Shown piece by piece: positions 53,655-62,834 of a DNA stretch of 64,000 nucleotides (position 1 is the stretch's first letter; the number at the start of each line of letters is the position of its first letter). Where the stretch lies: positions 38,188 through 102,187 of the forward strand of contig JAPKZK010000145.1 in NCBI GenBank assembly GCA_026393835.1. Direction: 5' to 3'. The DNA is from Candidatus Aminicenantota bacterium. GTDB lineage: Bacteria; Acidobacteriota; Aminicenantia; UBA2199. The notes below the pieces were generated by a model, which had not been told where the DNA came from, searched no databases, and was given only the letters and a program-made list of their open reading frames with translations. The position numbers and the translations under genes were made by a program.

Positions 53655-55286
53655 ATGCGTCGATGCAAAATCAAAAAAAGTAATCGTCGCTTATTTTGGG
53701 GGGGAATAGCAGCTTTTCTTAGTCTTTTCGTGGTTTTAAAGCCTGTTACTCCCCCGAAAGAATCAGACTTGAATCAAACAGGTGGCCTTTACAGTTCGAG
53801 TTTTGCTTTGGTTATCGGCATCGAAAATTACACAACATGGCCCTCTCCTGGTAAATCTGTTTACGACGCTGTATCGGTGGGAAATGAACTTGAAAAACTG
53901 GGTTTTGAAGTTATTTATCGAAGTGACCTTGATTTAAGTGACCTTGAAAATAACCTCAGGCGATTTTTCTACAATGAAAAGATCGATAATAAATCGCGTT
54001 TATTCATCTGGTATTCCGGCCATGGTCAGGCGATAGATGGCGAAGGTTTCCTGGTCCCGTCGGATGCTCCCCCGAAAGATGCCCCTGATTTTAAAATGAA
54101 AGCGTTTTGGGTCAGGCGTCTTGAAGAGTTATCGAGTCTAACAAGGGCTAAAGGGGTATATATGGTGTTCGACACCTGTCTTTCCAGCACCGTTTTTACA
54201 AACGAAAACATAGATTCACCACAGATACCGATGGCATCAATGTTAAAGTACCCGGCGCGTCAATATCTATGTTCCTGTGCTGCTGTTCAGGCGAGTTCAA
54301 AAAAAAGTGATTTCCGGGAGATGTTCATCAAGGTCCTTAGAAATGAGGCAAATGCCGATGCCAACAGAGATAATTATCTTACGGCTAGTGAGATCGGCTC
54401 GTTCATTAAAAAAGAAATGTCGAATATATCCCAGGAAAGAAATCAGGGACCCCAATACGGAAGGTTCAAAAACTTTGGCGCAGGAGAATTTATATTTTTA
54501 GTGCCAGATAAAGCCCTTGATTATTTCAGGGACCGTTTAAAAAACGGAATGAATGGGCCTGAAATGACAAAAATTCCCGGGGGTTTTTTCATGATGGGAG
54601 ATTTAAAAGGGGATGGTTTTACTGATGAAAAACCGAGTCATAACGTAAGCGTTTCAGGTATTGCCGTAAGCCGCTTTGAGGTCACATTTGAGGAGTATGA
54701 TCGCTACTGCGATGCGAAAAATCCCAATAATGATCTGCAAAAGGAACCTAGAAAACCATCCGATAACGGTTGGGGACGTGGCAATAGACCGATTATCAAT
54801 GTTTCCTGGGAAGACGCAGTTCAATATACGAAATGGCTGAGCCAACAAACAGGTTCTACATATCGATTACCCACCGAGGCCGAATGGGAATATTTCGCAA
54901 GAGCCGGTACAGAAACAAAATATTGGTGGGGCAATGAAATTGGCGTAGGAAATGCCAATTGTTTTGACTGCGGCGCCCGGTGGGGTGGCGATGCCGAGAG
55001 GAAGACCGCACCGGTAGGATATTTCGATCCAAATCCATTTGGCATTTACGATACGGTCGGAAATGTCTGGGAATGGACTTGCTCCGAATATACCGATGGA
55101 TATAACGATTCAAAGAAAGAAACCGAATGTTTGGAGCAAATTGCCACCGGGGGAGAAGCTGTTGTTCTCCGCGGCGGGTCCTGGGATGATGAATCTAAGA
55201 AGTGCCGTGTATCCCATCGCAAAGCTGGGTATCCGGGTGAACGGTCGCCTTTTATCGGCTTTCGAGTGGTAAGGGAATTAAAATAA
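53655..55286 (+). CDS. Membrane-anchored caspase-like peptidase with FGE-sulfatase domain
   Basis: 543 residues. A single N-terminal membrane segment (about 12-29) is followed by a C14 caspase-like domain (about 45-290) with His123 in WYSGHGQ and Cys175 in FDTCLSS, the expected dyad. The FGE-type domain (about 304-543) has SRFEVTFEEYDRYCDA, RLPTEAEWEYFARAG, GNVWEWTC and VLRGGSWDD. AGGAGGGG precedes the ATG. The anchor with no cytoplasmic domain would put both domains on the outer face of the membrane. It shares the FGE domain with the kinase encoded divergently. Confidence 0.9.
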   Translation: MRRCKIKKSNRRLFWGGIAAFLSLFVVLKPVTPPKESDLNQTGGLYSSSFALVIGIENYTTWPSPGKSVYDAVSVGNELEKLGFEVIYRSDLDLSDLENNLRRFFYNEKIDNKSRLFIWYSGHGQAIDGEGFLVPSDAPPKDAPDFKMKAFWVRRLEELSSLTRAKGVYMVFDTCLSSTVFTNENIDSPQIPMASMLKYPARQYLCSCAAVQASSKKSDFREMFIKVLRNEANADANRDNYLTASEIGSFIKKEMSNISQERNQGPQYGRFKNFGAGEFIFLVPDKALDYFRDRLKNGMNGPEMTKIPGGFFMMGDLKGDGFTDEKPSHNVSVSGIAVSRFEVTFEEYDRYCDAKNPNNDLQKEPRKPSDNGWGRGNRPIINVSWEDAVQYTKWLSQQTGSTYRLPTEAEWEYFARAGTETKYWWGNEIGVGNANCFDCGARWGGDAERKTAPVGYFDPNPFGIYDTVGNVWEWTCSEYTDGYNDSKKETECLEQIATGGEAVVLRGGSWDDESKKCRVSHRKAGYPGERSPFIGFRVVRELK

Positions 55287-55298
55287 GGAGCATGAATC

Positions 55299-56819
55299 AT
55301 GGCTAAAAAATATTATGTTTTTACCATTTTGTTAGTATTAATTGGATTGATCACTTCATCTGCCATTGCGCAATACCCAGAGCAGAGAATACCTAAATGG
55401 AAAGTAGTCAGCGTCTATCCTGCGAATGTACCTATTTTCAATAACGGCATTGAAAAATTTGCCCGTGATGTTAAAACTGTATCCAACGGCCAACTTGATA
55501 TCCAGGTATTTGCCGCCAGGGAACCTATAGCAGATATAAATAAACCCCTAGAACCATACGATGTTTTTAAAGCGGTATCCGAAGGAACAGTTGAAATAGG
55601 ATTTGGTAATTCAGCCTATTGGGCAGAAGACAAAATACCGGGGAGCGAGTTCATGTATTCGATTCCCTTTGGTTTGAGTGCTAAGGATATGTATGCATGG
55701 CTGTACAGGGGAGGCGGCCTGGAACTTTGGAGAGAAATATATGCACCATTTAATATCATTCCGTTCCCTGTTGGTGATACAGGAGGCGCGATGGGTGGCT
55801 GGTTTAAGAAGAAGATTGAAAAAATATCCGATTTCTACGGTATGAACATTCGTACATCAGGCTTTACTGCGCAAGTGTACCAAAAGCTGGGAACGAATAT
55901 AAAGTGGCTTATTGCGATTGAAGCTCTAGATGCTTATAATAAAGGAAATATCGAAGCTATTATTTTACAGGGACCTTATACCGATCAAAATTACAGGTTT
56001 TATCAAGGTCCCAAATATTACTATTATCCAGGCTGGCAGGAGCCTTGTGGAATACTTTCAATTATTATTAATAGAAAAGCCTGGGAGAAGTTACCGGCAA
56101 ATCTCCAGAAAACCATCGAAACTGTCTGTGGTAATACATACCAATATATTTCTAACCAATCTGACAGTATGAATTCCATCGCACTGAAAGAATTGCAGAA
56201 AGAGGGCGTAATGCTAAAAGAATTTCCACCGGAAGTACTGGGAGAATTCAGGAGATTATCTACGGAAGTATTAGAAGATGAAGCAAAAAAAAGTGCTCAA
56301 TTCGATAGAATTTATCGAGCATTTAAAAAATTTAAAGAGGGCAATGTTGATTCCGGATGGAATAAAATCGTTTATGGAGCGGATTATGCTGAAACGACAG
56401 CATCAAAACTCATTGAGGGATTGGGTAATTCCAGGGTTGCCAACGCCCGTCAAGCAGGAAATAACAGCCTGGTTATTACTTTGAGTGGAGATATTTCATT
56501 TGCCTCATGGGCATTCCAGCCAACGCCGGCTTTATCTGCTGAAATTACTCGCATAGCGAAAATCATTAGCGATTACTCTCTGTCTATAAAATCAATCAGA
56601 GTAGAGGGGCACTCAGCCACTGATGGGAGTGACTGTTCAAATTGGGAGATATCGAAGAAACGCGCCAATGCGGTGTCGGAATTATTGATTGATAATGGGA
56701 TAGATAAGTCTTTAATAAAAGTGATAGCTTATGGGGAAGACTATCCAATAATCTTCCCTGATGATACCGAGCAAAAGCGGAGTATAAATCGACGTGTGGA
56801 GATCGTAATCGAATTTTAG
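55299..56819 (+). CDS. TRAP-type solute-binding (DctP-like) domain fused to OmpA-like C-terminal domain
   Basis: 506 residues. Signal peptide (1-24, ending SSAIAQ). A DctP-like domain (about 30-345) binds small organic acids in TRAP transporters; PIADINKPLEPYDVFKAVSE and GMNIRTSGFTAQVYQKLG fit the fold. The C-terminus (about 385-506) is OmpA-like, with IRVEGHSATDGSDCSNWEIS and RANAVSELLIDNGI, expected to grip peptidoglycan. No TRAP membrane components are nearby, so it is likely a wall-fixed ligand sensor rather than a transporter part. Last gene of the operon, 12 nt after the caspase gene. Confidence 0.85.
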   Translation: MAKKYYVFTILLVLIGLITSSAIAQYPEQRIPKWKVVSVYPANVPIFNNGIEKFARDVKTVSNGQLDIQVFAAREPIADINKPLEPYDVFKAVSEGTVEIGFGNSAYWAEDKIPGSEFMYSIPFGLSAKDMYAWLYRGGGLELWREIYAPFNIIPFPVGDTGGAMGGWFKKKIEKISDFYGMNIRTSGFTAQVYQKLGTNIKWLIAIEALDAYNKGNIEAIILQGPYTDQNYRFYQGPKYYYYPGWQEPCGILSIIINRKAWEKLPANLQKTIETVCGNTYQYISNQSDSMNSIALKELQKEGVMLKEFPPEVLGEFRRLSTEVLEDEAKKSAQFDRIYRAFKKFKEGNVDSGWNKIVYGADYAETTASKLIEGLGNSRVANARQAGNNSLVITLSGDISFASWAFQPTPALSAEITRIAKIISDYSLSIKSIRVEGHSATDGSDCSNWEISKKRANAVSELLIDNGIDKSLIKVIAYGEDYPIIFPDDTEQKRSINRRVEIVIEF

Positions 56820-57137
56820 AATATCCTGCAATGAAGATAGCCGCGAAGAACGCGAAGGGACGCGAAGTAAAAATAAATCCGAAGCACGCCTAATGAAGCA
56901 CGAAACTCGAAACAAAAACAACTGCCCACGAATTACTCGAATTTACACGAATGTTTTTTTCATCATTCATCATTAACCAATTAGAGTTTTGCTCATTTGG
57001 GTTTTGGTCATCGGGACAACCAATCATGACAGCTCATCGTGACCCGTCGCCCTAAGACTATGAAAATGTAGTCCGTGTTTGTCCGTGTTCGTCCGTGGCT
57101 ACTTTATTTTCATAGCAGCCAAATAACGTTTAATCGG
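56820..57137. repeat. Intergenic region with dispersed repeats
   Basis: CCGCGAAGAACGCGAAGGG (56831-56866 region), CCCACGAATTACTCGAATTTAC, TCATCATTCATCATTAACC and GTCCGTGTTTGTCCGTGTTC (57070-57105). No gene and no clear terminator seen. Confidence 0.55.
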
Positions 57138-58883
57138 CTAACGTTCTTTTATGGTTACTTCCTTACCATTAAATACGATGGCCAATTTCTTAACATTTTT
57201 TATTCCCCTTTCCACCAGTTCCGTTTCGTACTTTTTTTCTTCGATCTGTTTAAGCGCCGCCTTTACGGCTGATTCCACCGTTTCGTTATCGTCCGTATCG
57301 ACGGTTTTGAATTCGATCACATAACCGGTCAGACGGGGATCATGGGGGATGATCGATATGTCGTATCTCCCATACCCGGATTCGCGGTTGGATTTTATTT
57401 CATGGGTATTGGAAATCCATACCAGCAGACCTGCCACCAATGCGTGATAGACTTTTTCCGGCTCGGAACCGAAATCATGATAACTGAAAACCGCGGCAAT
57501 CACTTTTCGCAGCATTTTTTCAAAGAGTTTAATATCCCCGTCGATTAATGCTTTGAGCATGATCTCCAATTTCTCATTTTCGATTTTATCGCTGAAATAC
57601 CGCTGAATAATCCGTTTATAAATAGTCCTCACTTCCAAATTGGGTATCGCCAATTTATAGTAGATACTCCCGTAGTGGTCCACCCGTTTCGCGGTTTGCT
57701 TCAAATATCCTCCCATCAGGAGAAAACTCCACAATGAATCCTCATTGGATTCGATCTCTTTCATCACGATATTTTCTTCGATGGCTTTTTCTATTACTTC
57801 ACCCCGGATGAGTAGTTCCAGTTCGTTTTTGAGTTCTTTTCCTCCTTTGGACAGTAACGTTTCCACGATTTTGTTGTCCGAAGTATTAAGCCAATAGGGT
57901 TTTAATTCTTTCCCGGCTCCGGCGAGGAAGTTGGCGATAGACCAGGGATTGTAAATAATCGTATTACCGAACTTATAACCGTTATACCACTGCTGGACCT
58001 GGTCATACATATCGAGGACGTTGAAATCCGCCAGCAGCGCTTCCACTTCTTTTTCCGTGAATCCGAATTTATCATTGAACTCCTCGGACAGGAGTGTAAA
58101 TACGCCCGGGTTGTTCAGGCCGGAGAAAATCGATTCTTTGGCGATCCTCATAATCCCGGTAATAACGCCTTTTTCAAGGTACTGCCCGGTATCTTTCAGG
58201 CCGGCGCAGAGGAAATTGCGCATAAAATTGATGATTTTGTCGTAATAGTTGTTGTTAAAACCCTCATGAATGAGCCCATCGTATTCGTCGATCAAGATAA
58301 CCGCCTTTTTGCCGTAATAACGGTTTAAGAAAATAAGCAGTTTTCCCAGGCTATTTTCATAGTTACCTTCGTCTCCTTTTAGATCGACGATTTTTTTAAA
58401 ATATTTTTTTTCCGTGGGTTTGATCACGGGACTATAAAGCAGGTAATCATGTTTTACATACTCGTCCTGGATAAGTTCCTTTATCTTACTCCAGCAAGAT
58501 TTCCAGTCGGATTCTTTAATGTTTTTAAAGGTCAAAAAAATAACCGGGTGTTGGCCCATCTTTTCCAGGTATTGGGCGCCTGCCTTGCCGATGGCCAGGG
58601 AATCGAATAGGCTCTTATAGGTGTTACCGGGGGTAACCGGTTTACTTTCCAGGGCAGGGGTATCCGAAGACCGCGGCAAGTCCTCCGGGCAGCAGTCGTA
58701 AAAATATTTCAACATGGAGAGGTTGATGGTTTTCCCGAAGCGCCGGGGACGTGGAATAAGGATAACCTTATCGCCTCTATCGATAATATCCTTGATAAAA
58801 AGAGATTTATCTACGTAATAGTAATGGCCTGTTATTATATCTTTAAAGTCGGACTCACCGACAGCCAGTTTTTTCGTATCCAT
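57138..58883 (-). CDS. AAA-ATPase-like/PD-(D/E)XK nuclease superfamily protein
   Basis: 581 residues from ATG 58881-58883 (GGTGA just upstream; ATG 58889 adds two residues). It starts MDTKKLAVGESDFKDIITGH, then YYYVDKSLFIKDII and the P-loop variant PRPRRFGKTINLSML (about 43-57), which are typical of the AAA-ATPase_like family. Walker B is AVILIDEYDGLIH. The C-terminal nuclease-like domain (about 470-581) has YVIEFKTVD with the E-x-K of PD-(D/E)XK folds. These fusions are numerous in anaerobes, with unknown function; mobile-element control or defence has been suggested by context. Confidence 0.87.
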   Translation of the reverse strand: MDTKKLAVGESDFKDIITGHYYYVDKSLFIKDIIDRGDKVILIPRPRRFGKTINLSMLKYFYDCCPEDLPRSSDTPALESKPVTPGNTYKSLFDSLAIGKAGAQYLEKMGQHPVIFLTFKNIKESDWKSCWSKIKELIQDEYVKHDYLLYSPVIKPTEKKYFKKIVDLKGDEGNYENSLGKLLIFLNRYYGKKAVILIDEYDGLIHEGFNNNYYDKIINFMRNFLCAGLKDTGQYLEKGVITGIMRIAKESIFSGLNNPGVFTLLSEEFNDKFGFTEKEVEALLADFNVLDMYDQVQQWYNGYKFGNTIIYNPWSIANFLAGAGKELKPYWLNTSDNKIVETLLSKGGKELKNELELLIRGEVIEKAIEENIVMKEIESNEDSLWSFLLMGGYLKQTAKRVDHYGSIYYKLAIPNLEVRTIYKRIIQRYFSDKIENEKLEIMLKALIDGDIKLFEKMLRKVIAAVFSYHDFGSEPEKVYHALVAGLLVWISNTHEIKSNRESGYGRYDISIIPHDPRLTGYVIEFKTVDTDDNETVESAVKAALKQIEEKKYETELVERGIKNVKKLAIVFNGKEVTIKER

Positions 58884-58935
58884 GATCATTCACCGGTTCA
58901 AGTATAGCATATCGCATAATGATATGCAAATGAAC

Positions 58936-59045
58936 CCGCGAATGACGCAAAGGGACGCGAAGAAAAAAAGGCCCACGAATTACACGAATTCCCACGAATG
59001 TTTTTTCATCATTCATAATTCATCATTCATAATTCATCATTCCAT
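58936..59045. repeat. Dispersed intergenic repeats
   Basis: CCGCGAATGACGCAAAGGGAC, GGCCCACGAATTACACGAATTC and TCATCATTCATAATTCATC. No gene seen. Confidence 0.55.
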
Positions 59046-59073
59046 CTTTTCTTTCCCCTTTCATAAAAAAAAT

Positions 59074-59353
59074 CGATGATCGGCACAAATTATCGACATG
59101 CGGCACAAAAAATCGACAATGCGCTCAAATTATTTATATGCGGCACAAAAAATCGACGATCGGCTCAAATTATTGACATGCAGCAAAAAAAATCGATGAA
59201 CAGCACAAATTATTGACATGCGGCAAATAAAAACGATGATACGCTCAAATTATCGATATGCGGCACAAAAAATCGATAATCGGCTCAAATTATTGATATG
59301 CGGCAAAAAAAATCGACGAACAGCACAAATTATTGATAACCGGCACAAAAAAA
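59074..59353. repeat. 20-bp tandem array with 40-bp higher-order period
   Basis: Fourteen consecutive units of exactly 20 bp. Two forms alternate: type A close to CGATGATCGGCACAAATTAT and type B close to CGACATGCGGCACAAAAAAT. There is no inversion and there are no spacers. The array lies 130 bp upstream of the HigBA promoter. The conserved parts are CGA and GGC(A/T)CAAA. Confidence 0.88.
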
Positions 59354-59479
59354 AGTATCTTTGCCAATTTTTTTCCTTTCCATTTTTCATTTTTCATTTT
59401 TCGTTTTTACTTTTTACTTGTTTTGGGGTCTTTTCCTTGCCTGTCCCCAACCGGTTCTACCGGAGAAAAAATATTAAAC

Positions 59480-59508
59480 TTGACGATAGAAATGCTTTGC
59501 GTTATAAT
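59480..59508 (+). promoter_or_regulatory. Promoter of higBA with (nearly) leaderless start
   Basis: TTGACG (59480-59485), 17-nt spacer, TATAAT (59503-59508). The toxin ATG is at 59518, so the leader is at most a few nt. Confidence 0.65.
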
Positions 59509-59517
59509 CAATCTGTT

Positions 59518-59802
59518 ATGATTAAAAGCTGGAAACACAAGGGTCTTAAAGAATTATTCCTGAAAGGAACTCACCGTGGAGTTCCAGCGGATATGGCTGA
59601 TCGAATCCAGAGACGTTTGGATGTATTGGATGCATCCAATTCACTAGAGGCCCTTGGGTTACCTGGTTTTCGACTTCATCCACTGAGCGGAAATATGAAA
59701 GGAAAGTACAGTATTAGAGTTACAGGGAATTGGCGAATAACCTTTCTATTCGAGCATGGGGATGCTTTTGATGTGAATTTGGAGGATTATCATGGAAGAT
59801 AG
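59518..59802 (+). CDS. higB: HigB-type RelE/ParE superfamily toxin
   Basis: 94 residues starting MIKSWKHKGLKELFLKGTHR. LHPLSGNMKGKYSIRVTGNW and RITFLFEHGDAFDVNLEDYH at the C-terminus are diagnostic of HigB. It is a ribosome-dependent mRNA interferase. It overlaps the antitoxin gene by 11 nt in the toxin-first order typical of higBA. Confidence 0.92.
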   Translation: MIKSWKHKGLKELFLKGTHRGVPADMADRIQRRLDVLDASNSLEALGLPGFRLHPLSGNMKGKYSIRVTGNWRITFLFEHGDAFDVNLEDYHGR

Positions 59803-60121
59803 ACGAGAAAGAAAGCCAACACATCCGGGTGAATTGATCCGTGAAGACTTATTGGCGGAAGCAGGACTCTCTCAAAATAAACTAGCCCAACTGATAGGAG
59901 TTTCCCCGAAGACCATTTCAGATATTGTTAATGAGGGCCGACGGATTACCCCGGACCTGGCATTGCGTTTAGCCAGGGTGTTTAATTCGACTCCAGAAAT
60001 GTGGCTGAATATGCAGCAGGCGGTTGATCTCTGGGAAGCACGGAATATTCATAAGCGAGAATATGACAGAATTCATCCTATTCATGAACCCCTGGCAGCC
60101 AGGGAGCTTCATCCTGCATAA
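59792..60121 (+). CDS. higA: HigA-type helix-turn-helix antitoxin
   Basis: 109 residues. The start THPGELIREDLLAEAGLSQN and LAQLIGVSPKTISDIVNEGR (about 31-50) form the XRE-type helix-turn-helix, with LRLARVFNSTPEMWLNMQ after it, all typical of HigA. It binds HigB and represses the operon promoter, probably at 59480-59508. Confidence 0.93.
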   Translation: MEDRRERKPTHPGELIREDLLAEAGLSQNKLAQLIGVSPKTISDIVNEGRRITPDLALRLARVFNSTPEMWLNMQQAVDLWEARNIHKREYDRIHPIHEPLAARELHPA

Positions 60122-60168
60122 ATAAAAAGCCCGGTAAATATTTCCAGGCGTGAGACCGTATCACGCAC

Positions 60169-60975
60169 TTATTCGATATCCGACAACACGTATTCCTTTT
60201 TGTAGAAGATAAATATGGAAACGGCCAGGAAAACCACGGTCAACAACAGCAGAGTGACGATGGATTCCGAAACCGGGGAAGGTTGAAGCTGAAATGCCAA
60301 TATACTGTCGGTTCCGCTTAATTGCACCGGCAGCAGCGATTTAATATAATGCGTGACGGTTAATTTCTGCGTAGTACCGGGGAAAAACTGGACAATACTC
60401 TCCCATCCCAGGATAAAAAAGAGACCCAATAGGATGGATTTCTTCAAGAGGGTTCCCAGCAAGGTAAAGAGCGAACTGTACGTTATAATAGACAACAGGG
60501 CCACGCCGGTAAAAATCGCCAATTCCTTCATATAAGACAATTCCACCAGGTGCGAGACATTGGCCAACCCATAAGAGAGAAACAACCCGGAAATTATAAT
60601 AATGACAGAAATAGTAAAATTTGCCAGGTATTTCCCCAGGATAATTGAAGCCCTGGAAACCGGCGAGGTGGTCAGGTAAATAAGGGTTTTGTCATCGATC
60701 TCGTCATTCATTACCGAAGACCCGTAAAAAAGACAAAGAAGCGGGATAAACAACTGGAAGTAAAACGAACCGCCGATCTGGGTAAAGAGGTTGGACATGG
60801 AAACATTCTCCCCGGGATTCAAATACGCCACCAATTTAATGATGATGAATACCACTGTGGGAATTAATGTGAAAACAAAAAACAGCCTGGACCGTTTGGC
60901 CCGTATCCCCGCCTTGAAAAAAAACGAGAAAAGTACTTTTATATGGTAACCGTTAATTGCGTTTAACATTTTCAT
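60169..60975 (-). CDS. ABC-2 type exporter permease
   Basis: 268 residues with about six membrane helices and a YLTTSPVSRASIILGKYLAN segment (about 96-115) that is typical of ABC-2 coupling regions. Paired with the ATPase gene upstream on the same strand (70-nt gap holding a dispersed repeat). Fourth and last gene of a two-ATPase, two-permease operon; substrate unknown. Confidence 0.82.
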   Translation of the reverse strand: MKMLNAINGYHIKVLFSFFFKAGIRAKRSRLFFVFTLIPTVVFIIIKLVAYLNPGENVSMSNLFTQIGGSFYFQLFIPLLCLFYGSSVMNDEIDDKTLIYLTTSPVSRASIILGKYLANFTISVIIIISGLFLSYGLANVSHLVELSYMKELAIFTGVALLSIITYSSLFTLLGTLLKKSILLGLFFILGWESIVQFFPGTTQKLTVTHYIKSLLPVQLSGTDSILAFQLQPSPVSESIVTLLLLTVVFLAVSIFIFYKKEYVLSDIE

Positions 60976-60994
60976 AGGTTAACTCCTGGTTAAA

Positions 60995-61031
60995 TTCGTA
61001 TAATTCGTGTAATTCGTGTAATTCGTGGGCC
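60995..61031. repeat. Dispersed repeat (TAATTCGTGTAATTCGTG)
   Basis: Four steps of TAATTCGTG-like sequence ending CGTGGGCC, inserted between the third and fourth genes of the ABC operon. Confidence 0.65.
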
Positions 61032-61045
61032 TTTTTATTTTTCAT

Positions 61046-61978
61046 TTATTTACCGATCAAGTAATCGAAAACAGCCTGGAGATTATCGTCCGGCGAAGTC
61101 ATTTCTTCGATTTCCAGCCCCGTTTCCAGGATGATCTTCAACAGCGAATCAAAGAAACTGTCCCGGTTATTGGTCTCAATCACCACATTATTCCCGTTAT
61201 TATTAAAATGGACGTTTAATACATAATCGCTGCGGATCAATTTTTCCGCCAACAGCCGCGGGTTATCGCAAACGATAGACACCTGGTGGGGGTGCGTATC
61301 GATGAGACTGCGAACTTCCTGGATATCGCCGTGGGCAAATATTTTCCCCTGGTGGATCAAGGTAATGTTATTGGTCATGGCCTCGATTTCCGGCAAGATG
61401 TGGGACGAAACGATGACCGTTTTTCCTTCCTTTTCAAATTGTTTGATGAGCTTGATGATCTTGACGCGCCACAGCGGGTCCACGGCCCGCAGGGGTTCAT
61501 CCAGCACCAACAAATCCGGGTTATGGACAATACTTGCCGCCACTTTCAAGCGCTGGCGCATGCCCAGGCTGTAAGCGCTGATGAGTTTGTTTTCATTTTC
61601 CCTCATGCCCACCCGTTCCAGCGCCGAAGCGGCCATGTCCGCCGCTTCTTTTGCATCGACGCAATGCAATTTGGCAAGAAACAGGATAAACTCCCAACCG
61701 GTGACATCTTTATAATAGCAGTCGTATTCCGGGCAGAAACCGACCCGTGAAAAGAGCCGGTGATTATTGTATACCGGTTCTCCGAAAAGAGTCATTTGCC
61801 CCAGGTTTTGTTTTAATTGACCGGTGGCGATTTTTAAAAAAGTGGATTTCCCGGCACCGTTGGGACCCAGAAGCCCCTGCACCCCCGGGGCGATTTCCAG
61901 GGATATCTCGCTGATACCCAGTATATTGCCGTACCATTTCGAAAGACTCTCGGCTTTTAATACGATATTGGATTCCAC
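61046..61978 (-). CDS. ABC exporter ATP-binding protein
   Basis: 310 residues. Walker A is GPNGAGKST (about 38-46), the signature motif is AYSLGMRQR (about 134-142), Walker B is LLVLDEPL (about 157-164) and the H loop is VSSHIL. The C-terminal region (about 220-310) is the extension common to ABC-2 ATPases. It starts one base after the stop of the permease gene upstream, so translation is coupled. Confidence 0.93.
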   Translation of the reverse strand: MESNIVLKAESLSKWYGNILGISEISLEIAPGVQGLLGPNGAGKSTFLKIATGQLKQNLGQMTLFGEPVYNNHRLFSRVGFCPEYDCYYKDVTGWEFILFLAKLHCVDAKEAADMAASALERVGMRENENKLISAYSLGMRQRLKVAASIVHNPDLLVLDEPLRAVDPLWRVKIIKLIKQFEKEGKTVIVSSHILPEIEAMTNNITLIHQGKIFAHGDIQEVRSLIDTHPHQVSIVCDNPRLLAEKLIRSDYVLNVHFNNNGNNVVIETNNRDSFFDSLLKIILETGLEIEEMTSPDDNLQAVFDYLIGK

Positions 61979-61979
61979 T

Positions 61980-62834
61980 TCAAACCTCCACGCGTTTGAT
62001 ACGCATCATGATAATGGCGAAAAATAGAATAGTCAATCCCACAAGAATACACCCGGAGACAAACCCATGCGTATAAAATTCCCCCTGGGTCCCGAAAACA
62101 AATTTCCCGAAATTCCTTATATTGGAATCGAAAGAAAGAAACAAGAAAGATGTGTTCTTGAAAATCCCGTGAAACATCTGGGCGATGGCATTGGACATCA
62201 CGTAAACCACGAAGATCATTACCATCGCGAACCTGCTGTTGGAACTCAACGACGACAGCATAATGCTGAGAGAACCCAGGAAAAGCGATATCACGATGGG
62301 AAAAATAATCGCAGCCAGCAGGATATTGAGGGAAACCGAGAACTCCCCTGAAAAAATGATCTTGGCTATGATCAGCAGCAGCCCCGGGACCAGGGTAAAG
62401 GCCAGTAAATAGAAGAGTACGATGGAAAATTTCCCCTTCACATAGTCCAACCGGCTCAATGGTCGCGATAAATAGAAGGTAAAGGATTTATATTTCAGGT
62501 CGTTGGAGATCAGTTCCGCCCCGGCAAAGAGGCCCATTATCACCATCATGAAAATAAGAAAGCCGTTGGTATAATAAGTATTAAACAACAGGGCGTCGTT
62601 TTGGATTTCTTTTACCAGCCGGGTCATCATTTTCAATTCCGGTTTCGTGGCGACGTATACCGCGATCAAGAAAATTAAAAAAGGAAAAGCGCATGCAGCA
62701 AATAAAAGTTTTGAGAATTTTTTCTTATATACGCTTTTGATCCCGTTGACGAATATCGGCAGCCATTTGATGGGGGACGTTTTTAACTCGCCTTCCCAGT
62801 TGTAGTATCCTTTTTCTCTAATGGGCATTGGCAT
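61980..62834 (-). CDS. ABC-2 type exporter permease
   Basis: 284 residues with about six helices. An N-terminal cytoplasmic stretch MPMPIREKGYYNWEGELKTS precedes the first helix. FYLSRPLSRLDYVKGKF (about 138-154) is the ABC-2 coupling segment. Its start overlaps the end of the first ATPase gene by 17 nt. Together with that ATPase it would form one exporter. Confidence 0.85.
   Translation of the reverse strand: MPMPIREKGYYNWEGELKTSPIKWLPIFVNGIKSVYKKKFSKLLFAACAFPFLIFLIAVYVATKPELKMMTRLVKEIQNDALLFNTYYTNGFLIFMMVIMGLFAGAELISNDLKYKSFTFYLSRPLSRLDYVKGKFSIVLFYLLAFTLVPGLLLIIAKIIFSGEFSVSLNILLAAIIFPIVISLFLGSLSIMLSSLSSNSRFAMVMIFVVYVMSNAIAQMFHGIFKNTSFLFLSFDSNIRNFGKFVFGTQGEFYTHGFVSGCILVGLTILFFAIIMMRIKRVEV

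Noticed and set aside
59074..59353. CRISPR array
   Set aside because: Units are directly adjacent with no unique spacers and no cas genes are nearby.
60122..60168. Terminator between higA and the converging ABC permease gene
   Set aside because: Sequence such as AAAAAGCCCGGTAAATATTTCCAGG shows no convincing stem followed by a T run.
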